In this document: in pieces, positions 9,257-18,092 of the stretch
Layout: the number at the start of each line of letters is the position of its first letter
Numbering within the stretch: the stretch's first letter is position 1
Assembly: GCA_937136415.1 (NCBI GenBank)
Contig: CAKZOK010000097.1
Coordinates: 1-58,662 of the forward strand
DNA from: an uncultured Cytophagales bacterium
GTDB taxonomy: Bacteria > Bacteroidota > Bacteroidia > Cytophagales > Bernardetiaceae
Length of the DNA stretch: 58,662 nt
Direction: 5' to 3'
Notes under the pieces: generated by a model
What the model was told of the DNA's origin: nothing
The model's input: only the letters and a program-made list of their open reading frames with translations
Database searches by the model: none
Translations under genes and position numbers: made by a program

Positions 9257-10053
9257 AATAATATTAGTTGTAAAGGGGATTAGACTTGTGTTATATTTTG
9301 CGCCTAAAACATTTGCAAGTAGATAATTTTGATTGACAATTCCAAAACTTACATGAGATTTTTATAACTATTTCATTATTTTGAGAAGCAGAAACAGAGA
9401 AATACCATTTATTTTGAAAAACATAAATCTACATTTCGCAAAAAAACCTCTATATAATTTCACATTTTTTACAAAAAACAGAATTACAATCTAAAAAAGA
9501 AGCATTTTGCAAAACAAATTTAATTGCGCTATTTTTCTGTAAAAAAAATAAAAATATTTTTGACAAGGATTAAAAATTAGAAAAATTAAATACTTTTTTC
9601 ATTAATTGACTTACCTAATTTTGACTTCACACTCAATAAACACTCTTTAAAGTAAGCTAAAGTATCCTTTCATTTTTTCAAAAAAATACAGACCAACAAA
9701 ATTTGTCTTAATGATTGACTTGTAGCATCAAAAAAATCCTATTTTAACTTCTATTTCTTAATTCTGTCCAATTTGTTAAAATAAATTTTATCTTCCTTTC
9801 TTTCTGTCTTGATAATTATCAAATAAAAATTGTCTTTTTATCATTTTCATAAATCAAGTTTTTAGCCCTTTTCTAAAAAAAAGAAACTTCGTTTAAATTT
9901 TCTCACTCTTTTTCATACTTTATAAAAAAAAATCAGTCCTCAAATCCTTTACGTTCTGCGCTCCTATCTTTGTAATATAGAAAGAAGATAAAGACACAAT
10001 TTATCCAAACTATCTTAACATAAAAATCTTATCAACATCAAAATTTTAAAAAT
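9257..10053. other. Long gene-free, AT-rich spacer
   Basis: This is 797 bp between divergent genes (subtilase and a small unknown protein). I find no coding frame of useful length, no tRNA-like arms and none of the dispersed repeats. There are several A/T tracts and, near the right end, a candidate -7 promoter box (9965-9972). It may hold promoters or an unrecognised small RNA. Confidence 0.5.
9965..9972 (+). promoter_or_regulatory. Candidate -7 box TATCTTTG upstream of the 97-residue protein
   Basis: It matches TAnnTTTG exactly and lies 81 bp before the ATG at 10054, giving a leader of about 70 nt. No clear -33 TTTG is seen. Confidence 0.45.
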
Positions 10054-10347
10054 ATGAGTAAGTTACAAAGAATTGCAAAAGCTATCGAACGTGAAGCAGA
10101 TTATCGTAAAGAACGTGTTCTCTTATTTTGGAAAAAGAAATATAAAAATATGTCTATTGGTGTAACAGCAAACCCAGTGGCAATGAAAAGAGAATTAGGA
10201 AAACCTAAAAGCTGGATTTGTTGGGAAGCAACCTCTGAAGAAGAAGCTCAAAAAATAGCAACCTATTTTGCACAAAAAGGTATGAAATGGGAATACAAAG
10301 AACCTGTCCAAGCTATTTGGAAATCACTTTATGTTTATGTAGTTTAA
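10054..10347 (+). CDS. Small basic protein of unknown function
   Basis: 97 residues, MSKLQRIAKAIEREADYRK at the start, and no export signal or membrane segment. The first third is a Lys/Arg/Glu-rich amphipathic helix. The rest has Trp at five or more positions (LFWKKKY, SWICWEA, MKWEYK, AIWKSLY) and an EEEAQKIATYFAQKGMKW stretch that looks like a helix plus strand. I do not recognise a family. It has a good candidate promoter, a leader of usual length and clear coding character, so I believe it is real. It is isolated: a long empty spacer lies upstream and lptD follows 325 bp downstream. Confidence 0.65.
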   Translation: MSKLQRIAKAIEREADYRKERVLLFWKKKYKNMSIGVTANPVAMKRELGKPKSWICWEATSEEEAQKIATYFAQKGMKWEYKEPVQAIWKSLYVYVV

Positions 10348-10672
10348 ATAAAGTCAGAAGTATGAAGTAAATGCAAAGTTAGAAGTGAAAAAAGGGTTTT
10401 CATTTTTGCCTTACTATTAAATACTATTAAATTGAAGTTAAAATAGAGTAAAAGCATTGTATTCACTATCTTTGCACGGTCTTTTTGATGTATTTTTACA
10501 AAAGCTAATCTAAACAAGCTCACATCAACAAAAAAAATTACTCTATACTCTTTCTGAATTAGAAATAAAAATTAGGTAAAATGAAACGTTTAAATTCATA
10601 AACAGCTCATTATAAACGAATTAAATTCGTAATTTTTAACTCGTAATTCATAATTATTTTATTTATAGTTTT
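10348..10672. other. Leader region of lptD
   Basis: This spacer of 325 bp has no coding frame. It includes the candidate -7 box at 10467-10474 and, at 10616-10656, loosely repeated ACGAATTA/TCGTAATT segments like those at 26542-26655. A short direct repeat (ATGCAAAGTTAGAAG near 10371, ATGCGAAGTTAGAAG near 13351) brackets lptD. Confidence 0.5.
10467..10474 (+). promoter_or_regulatory. Candidate -7 box TATCTTTG for lptD
   Basis: An exact match to TAnnTTTG, about 199 bp before the lptD ATG, implying a long leader of about 190 nt. Supported by the box alone. Confidence 0.4.
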
Positions 10673-13351
10673 ATGCGTTTTAGAATTTTATTTATTTTAT
10701 GTTGCCTTTTGGCGTTATTTTTTGGCTCGCCTGCTTATAGTCAAGACATAAAACCTCTTACTATTTCATTGGATAGTCTGAATAAACTCAACGAATTAAA
10801 AAATCAAGCTGCCCTTGATTCAATAAATCTTGTAGAAAGTGATACTCTAAATCGCCCTGCTGCAAGTGGAGATTTTACTGATATTGTAACTTATTCGGCT
10901 ACCGATTCGATAAAATATGATTTCAAAACTCAAAAAATTATCCTCTATAAAAAATCTGAAATTGATTATACCAATATCAATCTAAAATCAGATAACATTA
11001 CCCTAGATTGGAATACCAACGAACTAACAGCCATAGGATTTGAAGATTCTTTAGGAAGATTATCAGAAACTCCCATTTTCAAACAAGGAGAAGAAGAATA
11101 CAAAGCAAAAAAAATAAGATATAATTTTGTAAGTGAAAGAGCTATCGTAACCGAAATAGTCAAACAAGAAGGAGAAGGTTTTTTACTGTTAGAAAAAGGA
11201 AAACGTGACGCAGAAGGAAACCTAAACGGAATAGAAGGCTCTTATACAACCTGCAACAATACCTCACACCCACATTATCGTATTCGCTCAAAAAAATTAA
11301 AAGTTATAGATAACAAACAAATTGTTACAGGTCCTTTTCAATTAGAAATAATGGATATTCCTACTCCTGTCGGATTTCCATTTGGGCTTTTACCCATTCC
11401 AAAAACTCGTAGTTCGGGACTTATTATTCCTAGTTATGGAGAAACTCAAGAACGTGGTTTTTATTTGAGAGATGGTGGATACTATTGGGCAATCAGTGAC
11501 CATATTGACCTTACATTTTTGGGAGAAGCCTACTCAAAAGGCGTTTATGGTGCATCTGTGCGTAGTCGTTATTCAAAACGATATTATTATACAGGAAATT
11601 TTGACTTCAGAATGAATACTATCAGAGCGCAAGAAAGAGGAATTGATGAGAGTAATACAAATGATTTTCGTCTTACTTGGTCGCATAGCCCAAAATCAAG
11701 AGGTTCGTCTTCTTTTTCTGCCAATGTAAACATAATGACTTCACAATTTAATGAAAGAAACTCATTTAATCCGAATGATTATACACAGGCTTCTGTTAAT
11801 TCGGGTATCAATTATAACAAAACATTTGCAGGAACTCCTTTTGTCTTTTCGGGAAGCCTTCGCCATAATCAAAATTTACAAACCAAAATTACAGATGTTT
11901 CTTCTCAAGCCAACTTGAGTATGAATCGTATCTTTCCACTTCGAAAATTTATCAAAAATTCTCAATCTCCTTTGGCACAGCTTGGTTTTTCTTATCGCTT
12001 AGATGGGCAAGCAAAAATTTCTAATTTACTTCCCAATAAAATTAAAGGGAATTTCAAAATTCCTTCTGACCAACAAAATCTTTCTGATACGGTGGCTTTT
12101 GATGTTGCTAGTTTGCCTACCATCTTAGAAAATTTGCAATGGGGACTCAAGCATGCAATTCCTCTTTCTACTTCGGTTACTTTCTTACGTTATTTCAAAA
12201 TGAATCCAAGTGCAAACTTTACTCAAGTTATGTATGGAAGCCGTAATTCGTATGAATGGATAGAAAAAGATACAGTCAGAACTACTATAAATCAAGGGCT
12301 TTCACAGTTTTATTCTTATAATGCTTCTATTGATTTTACGACCACTTTTTACTCTACTTTTTTATTCAAAAGTCAGAAATTTAAAGCATTGCGTCATACC
12401 ATGATTCCTACCATTTCACTTAATTATCAACCTGATTTTAGCGACCCTCGTTTTGGTTTTTATCAAGAAGTACAGATAAGTGAAGATGGAAGAACGCAGC
12501 GTATCCCTCGCATGAATGGTATTTATGGCTCGCCTGCTGCTGGAGAATCTGGAACAATTTCATTTTCACTTCGCAATACCTTAGAAGCAAAAGTAGAAAC
12601 CAATGAAGGAAAAGATGATAAACGAAAACTGCTAGATAGTTTTGATTTTTCGTCTGCCTATAATTTGGCTGCTGATTCATTCAATTTGAGTAATATTAGT
12701 GTCAATTTAAGAACTTCATTATTCAAAAATAAAATTGGAGTCAATATCAGAAGCGCAATAGACCCTTATAAATATCAAGTTTTGAATAGAGATTCTCTAA
12801 CAAATAAAGTAACCCAACAAAGAAGAATAGATAGATTTGCTTGGCAAGATGGATTTAGTTTGGGAACATTAAGCACCTTAGGAATTTCACTAAACACATC
12901 ACTTTCAGCAGACGGATTTAAAGGAAGTGATGATGATGAAGACGAGGCAAGTAATCAAGCCATTTCACAAGCTGATTTGGATTTTATAAACCAAAATAGA
13001 GATTTATATGTAGATTTTGATGTTCCTTGGACAATCAGTATGCGTTATAACTGGAATTATTCTCGCACAGGATTGATAGAAGGAAAAGCAAGCCAAAATT
13101 TGTCTTTTGATGGAGATGTAAGTGTTACGCCTAGATGGAAAGTTGGGTATAATGCAAGCTATGACTTAGAATCAAATGAATTTTCAGAGGCCACTTTTAA
13201 TATTCATAGAGATTTACACTGCTGGGAACTTCGTGTAAGTTGGACACCAATAGGCTTTCGTCGTGGATATTCTCTTGACTTGCGTGTAAAATCTAGTCTG
13301 TTACAAGATTTGAAACTCAATCGTAGAAATAATTGGAGAGATAGAAGGTAA
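10673..13351 (+). CDS. lptD: LptD-like LPS assembly protein
   Basis: An 892-residue outer-membrane protein with a signal peptide over about residues 1-23 (ending AYSQ). An OstA/LptA-like beta-jellyroll region follows at about 70-220 (ATDSIKYDFKTQKIILYKKS, NGIEGSYTTCNNTSHPHYRI). The barrel then begins with GFPFGLLPIPKTRSSGLIIP near 234-253, the conserved block in Bacteroidota LptD, and runs to the end with repeated aromatic strands. LptD with LptE inserts LPS into the outer leaflet. Two Cys occur in the N-terminal part (TTCNN and the signal peptide), so the E. coli disulfide pattern is not conserved. Same direction as crtZ, the PPO gene and the OmpA gene, but spacing above 100 bp argues against a tight operon. 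Confidence 0.92.
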   Translation: MRFRILFILCCLLALFFGSPAYSQDIKPLTISLDSLNKLNELKNQAALDSINLVESDTLNRPAASGDFTDIVTYSATDSIKYDFKTQKIILYKKSEIDYTNINLKSDNITLDWNTNELTAIGFEDSLGRLSETPIFKQGEEEYKAKKIRYNFVSERAIVTEIVKQEGEGFLLLEKGKRDAEGNLNGIEGSYTTCNNTSHPHYRIRSKKLKVIDNKQIVTGPFQLEIMDIPTPVGFPFGLLPIPKTRSSGLIIPSYGETQERGFYLRDGGYYWAISDHIDLTFLGEAYSKGVYGASVRSRYSKRYYYTGNFDFRMNTIRAQERGIDESNTNDFRLTWSHSPKSRGSSSFSANVNIMTSQFNERNSFNPNDYTQASVNSGINYNKTFAGTPFVFSGSLRHNQNLQTKITDVSSQANLSMNRIFPLRKFIKNSQSPLAQLGFSYRLDGQAKISNLLPNKIKGNFKIPSDQQNLSDTVAFDVASLPTILENLQWGLKHAIPLSTSVTFLRYFKMNPSANFTQVMYGSRNSYEWIEKDTVRTTINQGLSQFYSYNASIDFTTTFYSTFLFKSQKFKALRHTMIPTISLNYQPDFSDPRFGFYQEVQISEDGRTQRIPRMNGIYGSPAAGESGTISFSLRNTLEAKVETNEGKDDKRKLLDSFDFSSAYNLAADSFNLSNISVNLRTSLFKNKIGVNIRSAIDPYKYQVLNRDSLTNKVTQQRRIDRFAWQDGFSLGTLSTLGISLNTSLSADGFKGSDDDEDEASNQAISQADLDFINQNRDLYVDFDVPWTISMRYNWNYSRTGLIEGKASQNLSFDGDVSVTPRWKVGYNASYDLESNEFSEATFNIHRDLHCWELRVSWTPIGFRRGYSLDLRVKSSLLQDLKLNRRNNWRDRR

Positions 13352-13488
13352 ATGCGAAGTTAGAAGGAAATGCAAAATTATTAAAAACCTTATTTTCAAA
13401 TAAAAGGTTATAGAGCCGAAAAATTAAACAAATGATTGTAATTTTTATTTTCCTCTATATTTCATAATTCTAATTTCATACTCTATTC

Positions 13489-13926
13489 ATGTTATCTATT
13501 TGGCAAATTATTCTTATCAGTGTTCTCACAGCTTTTTGTATGGAAGGTGTTGCTTGGCTTACACACAAATATATTATGCACGGTTTTTTGTGGTTTTTAC
13601 ACAAAAATCATAATCATTTTTTCGAATTAAATGATATTTTTGCTGTCGTTTTTTCAACACAATCTATGGCTCTAATTATCATTGGATTGACTTATCCAAA
13701 ATGGAATATTTTATTAGCCTTAGGAATAGGAATTTCAATTTATGGAATAATGTATGCTGTTTTTCATGATATTCTGACACACAATAGAATCCCATTTTTG
13801 AAAATTAAAATTAAAAATAAATATTTAAAACGTATCATCAAAGCTCATGGTGTTCATCATCGTTCTCATAAAAAAAATGATTCTGAGGCTTATGGTTTTT
13901 TATATGCTCCAAAAAAATATAAATAA
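13489..13926 (+). CDS. crtZ: Beta-carotene hydroxylase (CrtZ type)
   Basis: A 145-residue integral membrane di-iron hydroxylase that adds hydroxyl groups to the beta-ionone rings of carotenoids (beta-carotene to zeaxanthin). The His clusters are complete: H26xxxxH31 (THKYIMH), H38xxH41 (HKNHNH), H93xxxxH98 (FHDILTH) and H120xxHH124 (AHGVHH). Hydrophobic segments lie at about 3-20, 50-70 and 75-92. The length is slightly short compared with proteobacterial CrtZ, as usual in this phylum. Other crt genes are not nearby, so the pathway must be encoded elsewhere. A fatty-acid hydroxylase of the same superfamily is the alternative, but size and motif spacing favour CrtZ. Confidence 0.88.
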   Translation: MLSIWQIILISVLTAFCMEGVAWLTHKYIMHGFLWFLHKNHNHFFELNDIFAVVFSTQSMALIIIGLTYPKWNILLALGIGISIYGIMYAVFHDILTHNRIPFLKIKIKNKYLKRIIKAHGVHHRSHKKNDSEAYGFLYAPKKYK

Positions 13927-13950
13927 GTAATTGGACTTAATTATTTATAC

Positions 13951-14002
13951 CTAGAAGTTGTTTAAGAATAGAAAAATGAGTGTTCTGCCTGCCACAGAAC
14001 AC
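13951..14002 (+). repeat. Half element: GAAGTTGTTTAAGAAT end plus TTCTG hairpin
   Basis: AGAAGTTGTTTAAGAAT (13953-13969) resembles the end of the element at 37969-38109 (GAACTTGTTTAAGAAT). It is followed by a hairpin GTGTTCTG (13980-13987) and CAGAACAC (13995-14002), the same TTCTG/CAGAA module found in the TAGAGTACTGG family and at 53556-53576. No right-hand terminal repeat is seen before the next gene at 14204. Confidence 0.55.
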
Positions 14003-14203
14003 GGATAAAAGTTTTACTTTTTATTAAAAATTATACTGCTACATAGTTGAGCTTCAAAAACAGTTTTGTATAAATCACTTTTAATTGAGCATAATGCCTT
14101 GTAGATTTGCATTTTATATTCTTACCAAATGACCTTTTTATTTCATATATTTGTTGTAGTTTTTCTCTTCTAAATTATTTTTTATTTCTTTTATTTTTCA
14201 CAA

Positions 14204-15568
14204 ATGATAGCAATCGTTGGAGCAGGTATTTCGGGGCTTTCCATAGCTTGGCATTTACATCAAAAAAATATTCCTTATCAAATTTTTGAATCTAGCGATG
14301 AAGTAGGAGGTTATTTAAAAACACTCCAAATGGGCAAAAACAAAGCCTATTTATTTGAAAAAGGAGCAAATTCATTATTAATGGACGATGAAATTCTTGA
14401 TTTTATCAAACAAACCAACTTTGAAGATGAACTTATTTATGCCAACAAAATAAGCAATAGCCGTTTTATTGTTCGTGATGGAAAGCCAAAAAAATTACCT
14501 ACTTCGCCACAAGCATTGCTATTTGGTTCTTTTTTTTCTACTCAAACAAAAACAAAAATTTTCAGAGAGTTATATTACAAAAAAGAAGAACTAGCTCCAA
14601 CAACAACCATCGGCGATTTTTTGGAAAATCGTTTTGGGAAAGAAGTTGTTGATTATGCTGTAAGCCCTTTTGTAACAGGTGTTTATGCAGCCGATGCTTA
14701 TCAACTTTTACTAAAATACACATTTCCCAAACTGACAGAATATGCCCAAAATTATGGGTCAGTTTTGAAAGGTTTTATCAAAAATAAATCTGGAAGTAGA
14801 AAAAAATCTGTTTCTTTCAGAAGAGGAATGCAGTCTTTTGCCAAACATATTGCAAAAAATCTAAATGTTCAGCTCAATCACACTGTTATTTCAATCAAGA
14901 ATAGCGATTTTATTGAGCGTAAAAGCAGGCGTTGGAAATTAGAAATCGAAAGCGAAAAACAAGGAAAAAAACAAATCGAAATATTAGAATTTGATAAAGT
15001 TTTTTTGACAACACCTCCCTCTGTATCGGCTGATTTTTTAGAGCCTCATTTCGAAAAATTGGCATTGACCATAAAAAAAATCCATTATCCAACAATGTGT
15101 TTGATTCATAGTGTTTTCAAAAAAGAAGATATAGATTTTGATTTGAATGGTTTTGGAGCTTTGCACCCAAAAGTAGAAAATCTTTTTTCGGCAGGAACAA
15201 TTTGGAGTAGTAGTGTTTTTGAAGGACGCAGCCCCAAAGATGAAGTATTATTTACTGGTTTTGTGGGAGGAAGGCAGTGGCAAAAAAACACCGAGCTACC
15301 CAAAGAAGAAATTTTGAAACGCCATACAGAAGAATTAAAACAAATTTATGGAATAAAAAATGCACCTATTATTCAGCAATTTACTAAATGGGATAAATCT
15401 GTTCCTCAATATGATGAACAGCTTTTGAAAGTAGAAAAACAACTCAAACGCCTCAAAAAATCAGATATTTATATTTGTGCAAATTGGTTTGGTGGTGTTT
15501 CGGTAGCTGATTGTATCAAAAAAGGGCGTAATTTGGCTTTGCAGTTTATTGCTGATTCGAACCTTTAG
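14204..15568 (+). CDS. hemY: Protoporphyrinogen/coproporphyrinogen oxidase, HemY (HemG FAD) type
   Basis: A 454-residue FAD enzyme for a late step of heme synthesis, the six-electron oxidation of the porphyrinogen. The Rossmann motif VGAGISGLSIAWHL is at 5-18 and ESSDEVGGYLKT at 29-40, with GANSLL near 54. The C-terminal FAD-binding signature is DIYICANWFGGVSVADCIKKG near 425-445, as in protoporphyrinogen oxidases (GxGVxDxIxxG). No signal peptide is present; a peripheral membrane protein is expected. The sequence alone does not decide between proto- and coproporphyrinogen as substrate. The start ATG at 14204 sits directly before the dinucleotide-binding motif, as usual. ccmB, for cytochrome c maturation, lies 5 kb away. 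Confidence 0.9.
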   Translation: MIAIVGAGISGLSIAWHLHQKNIPYQIFESSDEVGGYLKTLQMGKNKAYLFEKGANSLLMDDEILDFIKQTNFEDELIYANKISNSRFIVRDGKPKKLPTSPQALLFGSFFSTQTKTKIFRELYYKKEELAPTTTIGDFLENRFGKEVVDYAVSPFVTGVYAADAYQLLLKYTFPKLTEYAQNYGSVLKGFIKNKSGSRKKSVSFRRGMQSFAKHIAKNLNVQLNHTVISIKNSDFIERKSRRWKLEIESEKQGKKQIEILEFDKVFLTTPPSVSADFLEPHFEKLALTIKKIHYPTMCLIHSVFKKEDIDFDLNGFGALHPKVENLFSAGTIWSSSVFEGRSPKDEVLFTGFVGGRQWQKNTELPKEEILKRHTEELKQIYGIKNAPIIQQFTKWDKSVPQYDEQLLKVEKQLKRLKKSDIYICANWFGGVSVADCIKKGRNLALQFIADSNL

Positions 15569-15638
15569 AATTTTATTAAAATAATTATTATTCTTAAAGA
15601 TTTAATCAAACTAGCTCAACAAAAATCAATCAAAAAAA

Positions 15639-16532
15639 ATGAATCTACTTATACAATTTATCAAAAAATCATTTCTACTTATTTTATTATGTTTCTTTTT
15701 AGGGATAGTTGTTACCTCGTGTGTAAGTCCAAAAAAATATAAGGCAAAAGTCGCCGAAGTAGAACGCAAAGAACAAGAAAACCAACGCATAAAAAGACAA
15801 TTCTATGAAGCGCAAAACTTATTACTTCAAAGTTCAGATTCTCTAAAAAAAGTTATTGTTTCTCTACAAACAAAAGATTATCAGTTAGATAGTTTGCAAA
15901 AACTAGCCATCAAAACAGTAGAAAAAAATAATATTCTGAACGAAGAATTAAAACAAAAAAAACAAGAATTAGTAAAAAAAGAAAATGAAATTTTGGGCAA
16001 AGAAAAAAATATTTCTACTCTCAAAAATAGACAGTATCAGCGTCAGAGGCAATCTAATCAATTAAAAAAGTCTATCAAAAAAGCTTTTAGCTCATTGAAT
16101 AAAGAATCTTTTTCGGTAAAACAAAAATCTGGGCGTTTGTATATCTCTCTTTCTAATAAATTATTATTCGAAACAGCAAGTATTGATATTAATAATGAAG
16201 GAAAAAAAGCACTTCAAAAACTGGCAGCACTACTCAAAAATAATGCTTCTGGGCTTGATATTTGGGTAGAAGGACACACCGATAATATGCCTGTAACAGG
16301 TGTAAAACTTCCCTTCAAAGACAACTGGCAGCTTAGTGCGCTGCGTGCTTCGGTGGTTACCAAAATCTTAGTAAAAAATGGCGTTTCTTCTCAAAATATT
16401 GTGGCAGCAGGACATGGAGAGCATTTGCCAATTTCTAGCAATCAGACAGCAGAAGGAAAAAGTAAAAACAGAAGAATTGAAATTGTTCTTTTGCCCAAAT
16501 TAGATGAAATTTTTGAATTAATTGGTAAGTGA
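15639..16532 (+). CDS. OmpA-family lipoprotein with coiled coil
   Basis: A 297-residue lipoprotein. The lipobox VVTSC places the lipidated Cys at 28. Residues about 35-140 are a charged coiled coil (repeated Glu/Lys/Gln heptads). The C-terminal OmpA/MotB peptidoglycan-binding domain spans about 160-290: LLFETASIDIN, VEGHTDNMPV, DNWQLSALRASVVTKILV, GHGEHLPI, NRRIEIVL. It should tether the outer membrane to peptidoglycan across the periplasm. It starts 70 bp after the PPO gene on the same strand. Similar proteins with a long coiled coil occur widely in Cytophagales. Confidence 0.9.
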   Translation: MNLLIQFIKKSFLLILLCFFLGIVVTSCVSPKKYKAKVAEVERKEQENQRIKRQFYEAQNLLLQSSDSLKKVIVSLQTKDYQLDSLQKLAIKTVEKNNILNEELKQKKQELVKKENEILGKEKNISTLKNRQYQRQRQSNQLKKSIKKAFSSLNKESFSVKQKSGRLYISLSNKLLFETASIDINNEGKKALQKLAALLKNNASGLDIWVEGHTDNMPVTGVKLPFKDNWQLSALRASVVTKILVKNGVSSQNIVAAGHGEHLPISSNQTAEGKSKNRRIEIVLLPKLDEIFELIGK

Positions 16533-16549
16533 TAAGGAGGATAGGAATT

Positions 16550-16606
16550 GGGACGTGAGGTGTCTGAATTGTATTTTATTGTTCCATTGCTCACGTCCCA
16601 CGCTCC
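16550..16606. repeat. Inverted repeat GGGACGTGAG/CTCACGTCCC
   Basis: A perfect 10-bp inverted repeat (16550-16559 and 16590-16599) lies between convergent genes, with no T-tract. The right arm lies in CCATTGCTCACGTCCCACG, which aligns with CCATTGCTCGTGTCCTCACG at 5150 and with the complement of 57945-57968. It is therefore a member of the third hairpin module rather than a plain terminator. Confidence 0.6.
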
Positions 16607-18006
16607 TAATTAACAACTATCTCTTCTTTTATCAAAACTCCATTTCGGTCAGTCATTCTCAAATAAAAGGTTTGTCCACGTCCTAAATAATGCTTAAAAA
16701 CAGTCGGAATAGTTCTATAACCGTGATGAAGGCTGCTATTTTCCAAAATATTAGCAACTTTATTACCATATTGGTCAAAGACATCAAGGCTTATTCCTGA
16801 AACTGGGTCGACAAGATTAACCGAAAAATTATGACGCTGCACTAGCATTTGTTTGCGTTCGATTTTGTGTCCGTTTGTATAAACTCTCTCCCTTCCTACT
16901 TCTTTTCCATTTGCATCTTTAGCCACCAAAAAATACACTCCACTTTTTGGAATAAACGCATTATGACGAATATTTATAACTGTTTGGCTGCTTTTATTGT
17001 ATTTTTTGTCTGTAAAATAAGATTTAAAAAGGTGGTTTTGGTCGTCATACAAAGCTAGATTTAATTTTGTTGGCTCGTCCAAAACAAAGACAAATTTATT
17101 TTCAGATTCAATAAGTTTCATGTCTTCATTGTGAGCAATACTATTTTTATTTACTTCTTTTTCCATCAAAACTTTTTTATCAGCAGAATTTATCAATCTC
17201 ACTTTAAAACTTGCATCTTCTCCAACTTGCTGATTAAACATAAACGAACGATAAAAAAAACCTGCTTTCGCTTCAAAATCTTTTATAATTGTTGTAAAAA
17301 ACTTGCTTTCATTATCATAAATCTCAATATTTATTTTTTGATTTTCTTCTAAAAAAGTTTGTAAATAGCCATTGAAAGTGAAAGTAGGAATATATTCTTC
17401 TTGTGCTATAAATTTTATCTTATCAAAATCTTCTCCTTTTGCTTGGCAAACAGCTCTAGCCAAATTTTCAAAAATCTCTTGGTCTGGATTAAAAATAGAT
17501 GCTGTTTTTTGGTTATTAGAAACACACCACACACTAAATTGTGCAGTGTAATCAGTTTGATAATCATATTTTGCAATCGTTTGAGCAACTATTGAAAGTT
17601 TTTTTGTATCCAATCTATCAAAATTATAAAGTGCATTTTTGTAAGGCGAACCATTGCTTGATTGAATGCAGGCTGTCAAGACAGATTGCATTTTGGTAGC
17701 TCCTTTTTGAATGGCAAATTGATAATCTTCCAAAATCATCAAATCTTGTATATTTTCGTCTTCGCTTGTAAAAATTGTTCCTGCCGAAATTTTGACCAAC
17801 AATGGTTTGGAATAAGTGTTATAAATATTGAGCAATAATTTTTCGCCAAAATAACCTCCTAACCCTCTTGCATTAATCTTGACTTGCTGTTTTTCGATGA
17901 GTTCTTCAAGGTCTATATGTGTCATTTGTGCCGAAGAAAAATTAGAAAAGGCAAGCAGAAATAAAAAAGAAATAAATAATAAAAATGATAAAATAGTAGT
18001 TTTCAT
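16606..18006 (-). CDS. Large secreted protein of unknown function
   Basis: A 466-residue exported protein with a signal peptide over about residues 1-26 (ending SSAQ). The N-terminal 170 residues form a recognisable compact domain: ARGLGGYFGEKLLLNIYN at 46-63, KISAGTIF near 73, DLMILEDYQ, then AQFSVWCVSNNQ near 156. I recall this arrangement from other secreted Bacteroidota proteins but cannot name it. Two or three beta-sandwich-like segments follow, with FVFVLDEPTKLNLALYD, SGVYFLVAKDANGKEVGRE and a final NGVLIKEEIVVN, which recall T9SS-type sorting domains in tone but lack a clear match. Probably surface or periplasmic. It converges with the OmpA gene. Confidence 0.6.
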   Translation of the reverse strand: MKTTILSFLLFISFLFLLAFSNFSSAQMTHIDLEELIEKQQVKINARGLGGYFGEKLLLNIYNTYSKPLLVKISAGTIFTSEDENIQDLMILEDYQFAIQKGATKMQSVLTACIQSSNGSPYKNALYNFDRLDTKKLSIVAQTIAKYDYQTDYTAQFSVWCVSNNQKTASIFNPDQEIFENLARAVCQAKGEDFDKIKFIAQEEYIPTFTFNGYLQTFLEENQKINIEIYDNESKFFTTIIKDFEAKAGFFYRSFMFNQQVGEDASFKVRLINSADKKVLMEKEVNKNSIAHNEDMKLIESENKFVFVLDEPTKLNLALYDDQNHLFKSYFTDKKYNKSSQTVINIRHNAFIPKSGVYFLVAKDANGKEVGRERVYTNGHKIERKQMLVQRHNFSVNLVDPVSGISLDVFDQYGNKVANILENSSLHHGYRTIPTVFKHYLGRGQTFYLRMTDRNGVLIKEEIVVN

Positions 18007-18092
18007 AAGAAATTGTTAATAAAAATGAATAATTAATTTTCACTAAACTAACGAATTTTCTCAATTTTATTTTATTTTTTAATTACATTTTT

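Noticed and set aside
9560..9580. ACAAGGATTAAAAATTA shared between 9560 and 56456
   Set aside because: A 17-bp identity in sequence this AT-rich is expected about once or twice by chance in a window of this size, and neither flank shows structure.
9257..10053. tRNA or structured RNA in the long spacer
   Set aside because: I found no acceptor/T-arm pattern (GGTTCGAATCC-like) or stable GC stem; only A/T tracts are visible.
13380..13412. AACCTTATTTTC...AAATAAAAGGTT after lptD as a terminator
   Set aside because: Only six to seven bases pair cleanly and no T-tract follows.
14107..14289. Open frame overlapping the start of the protoporphyrinogen oxidase gene
   Set aside because: It is a low-complexity Phe-rich frame that overlaps the Rossmann-motif-bearing start in another frame; the oxidase is the real gene.
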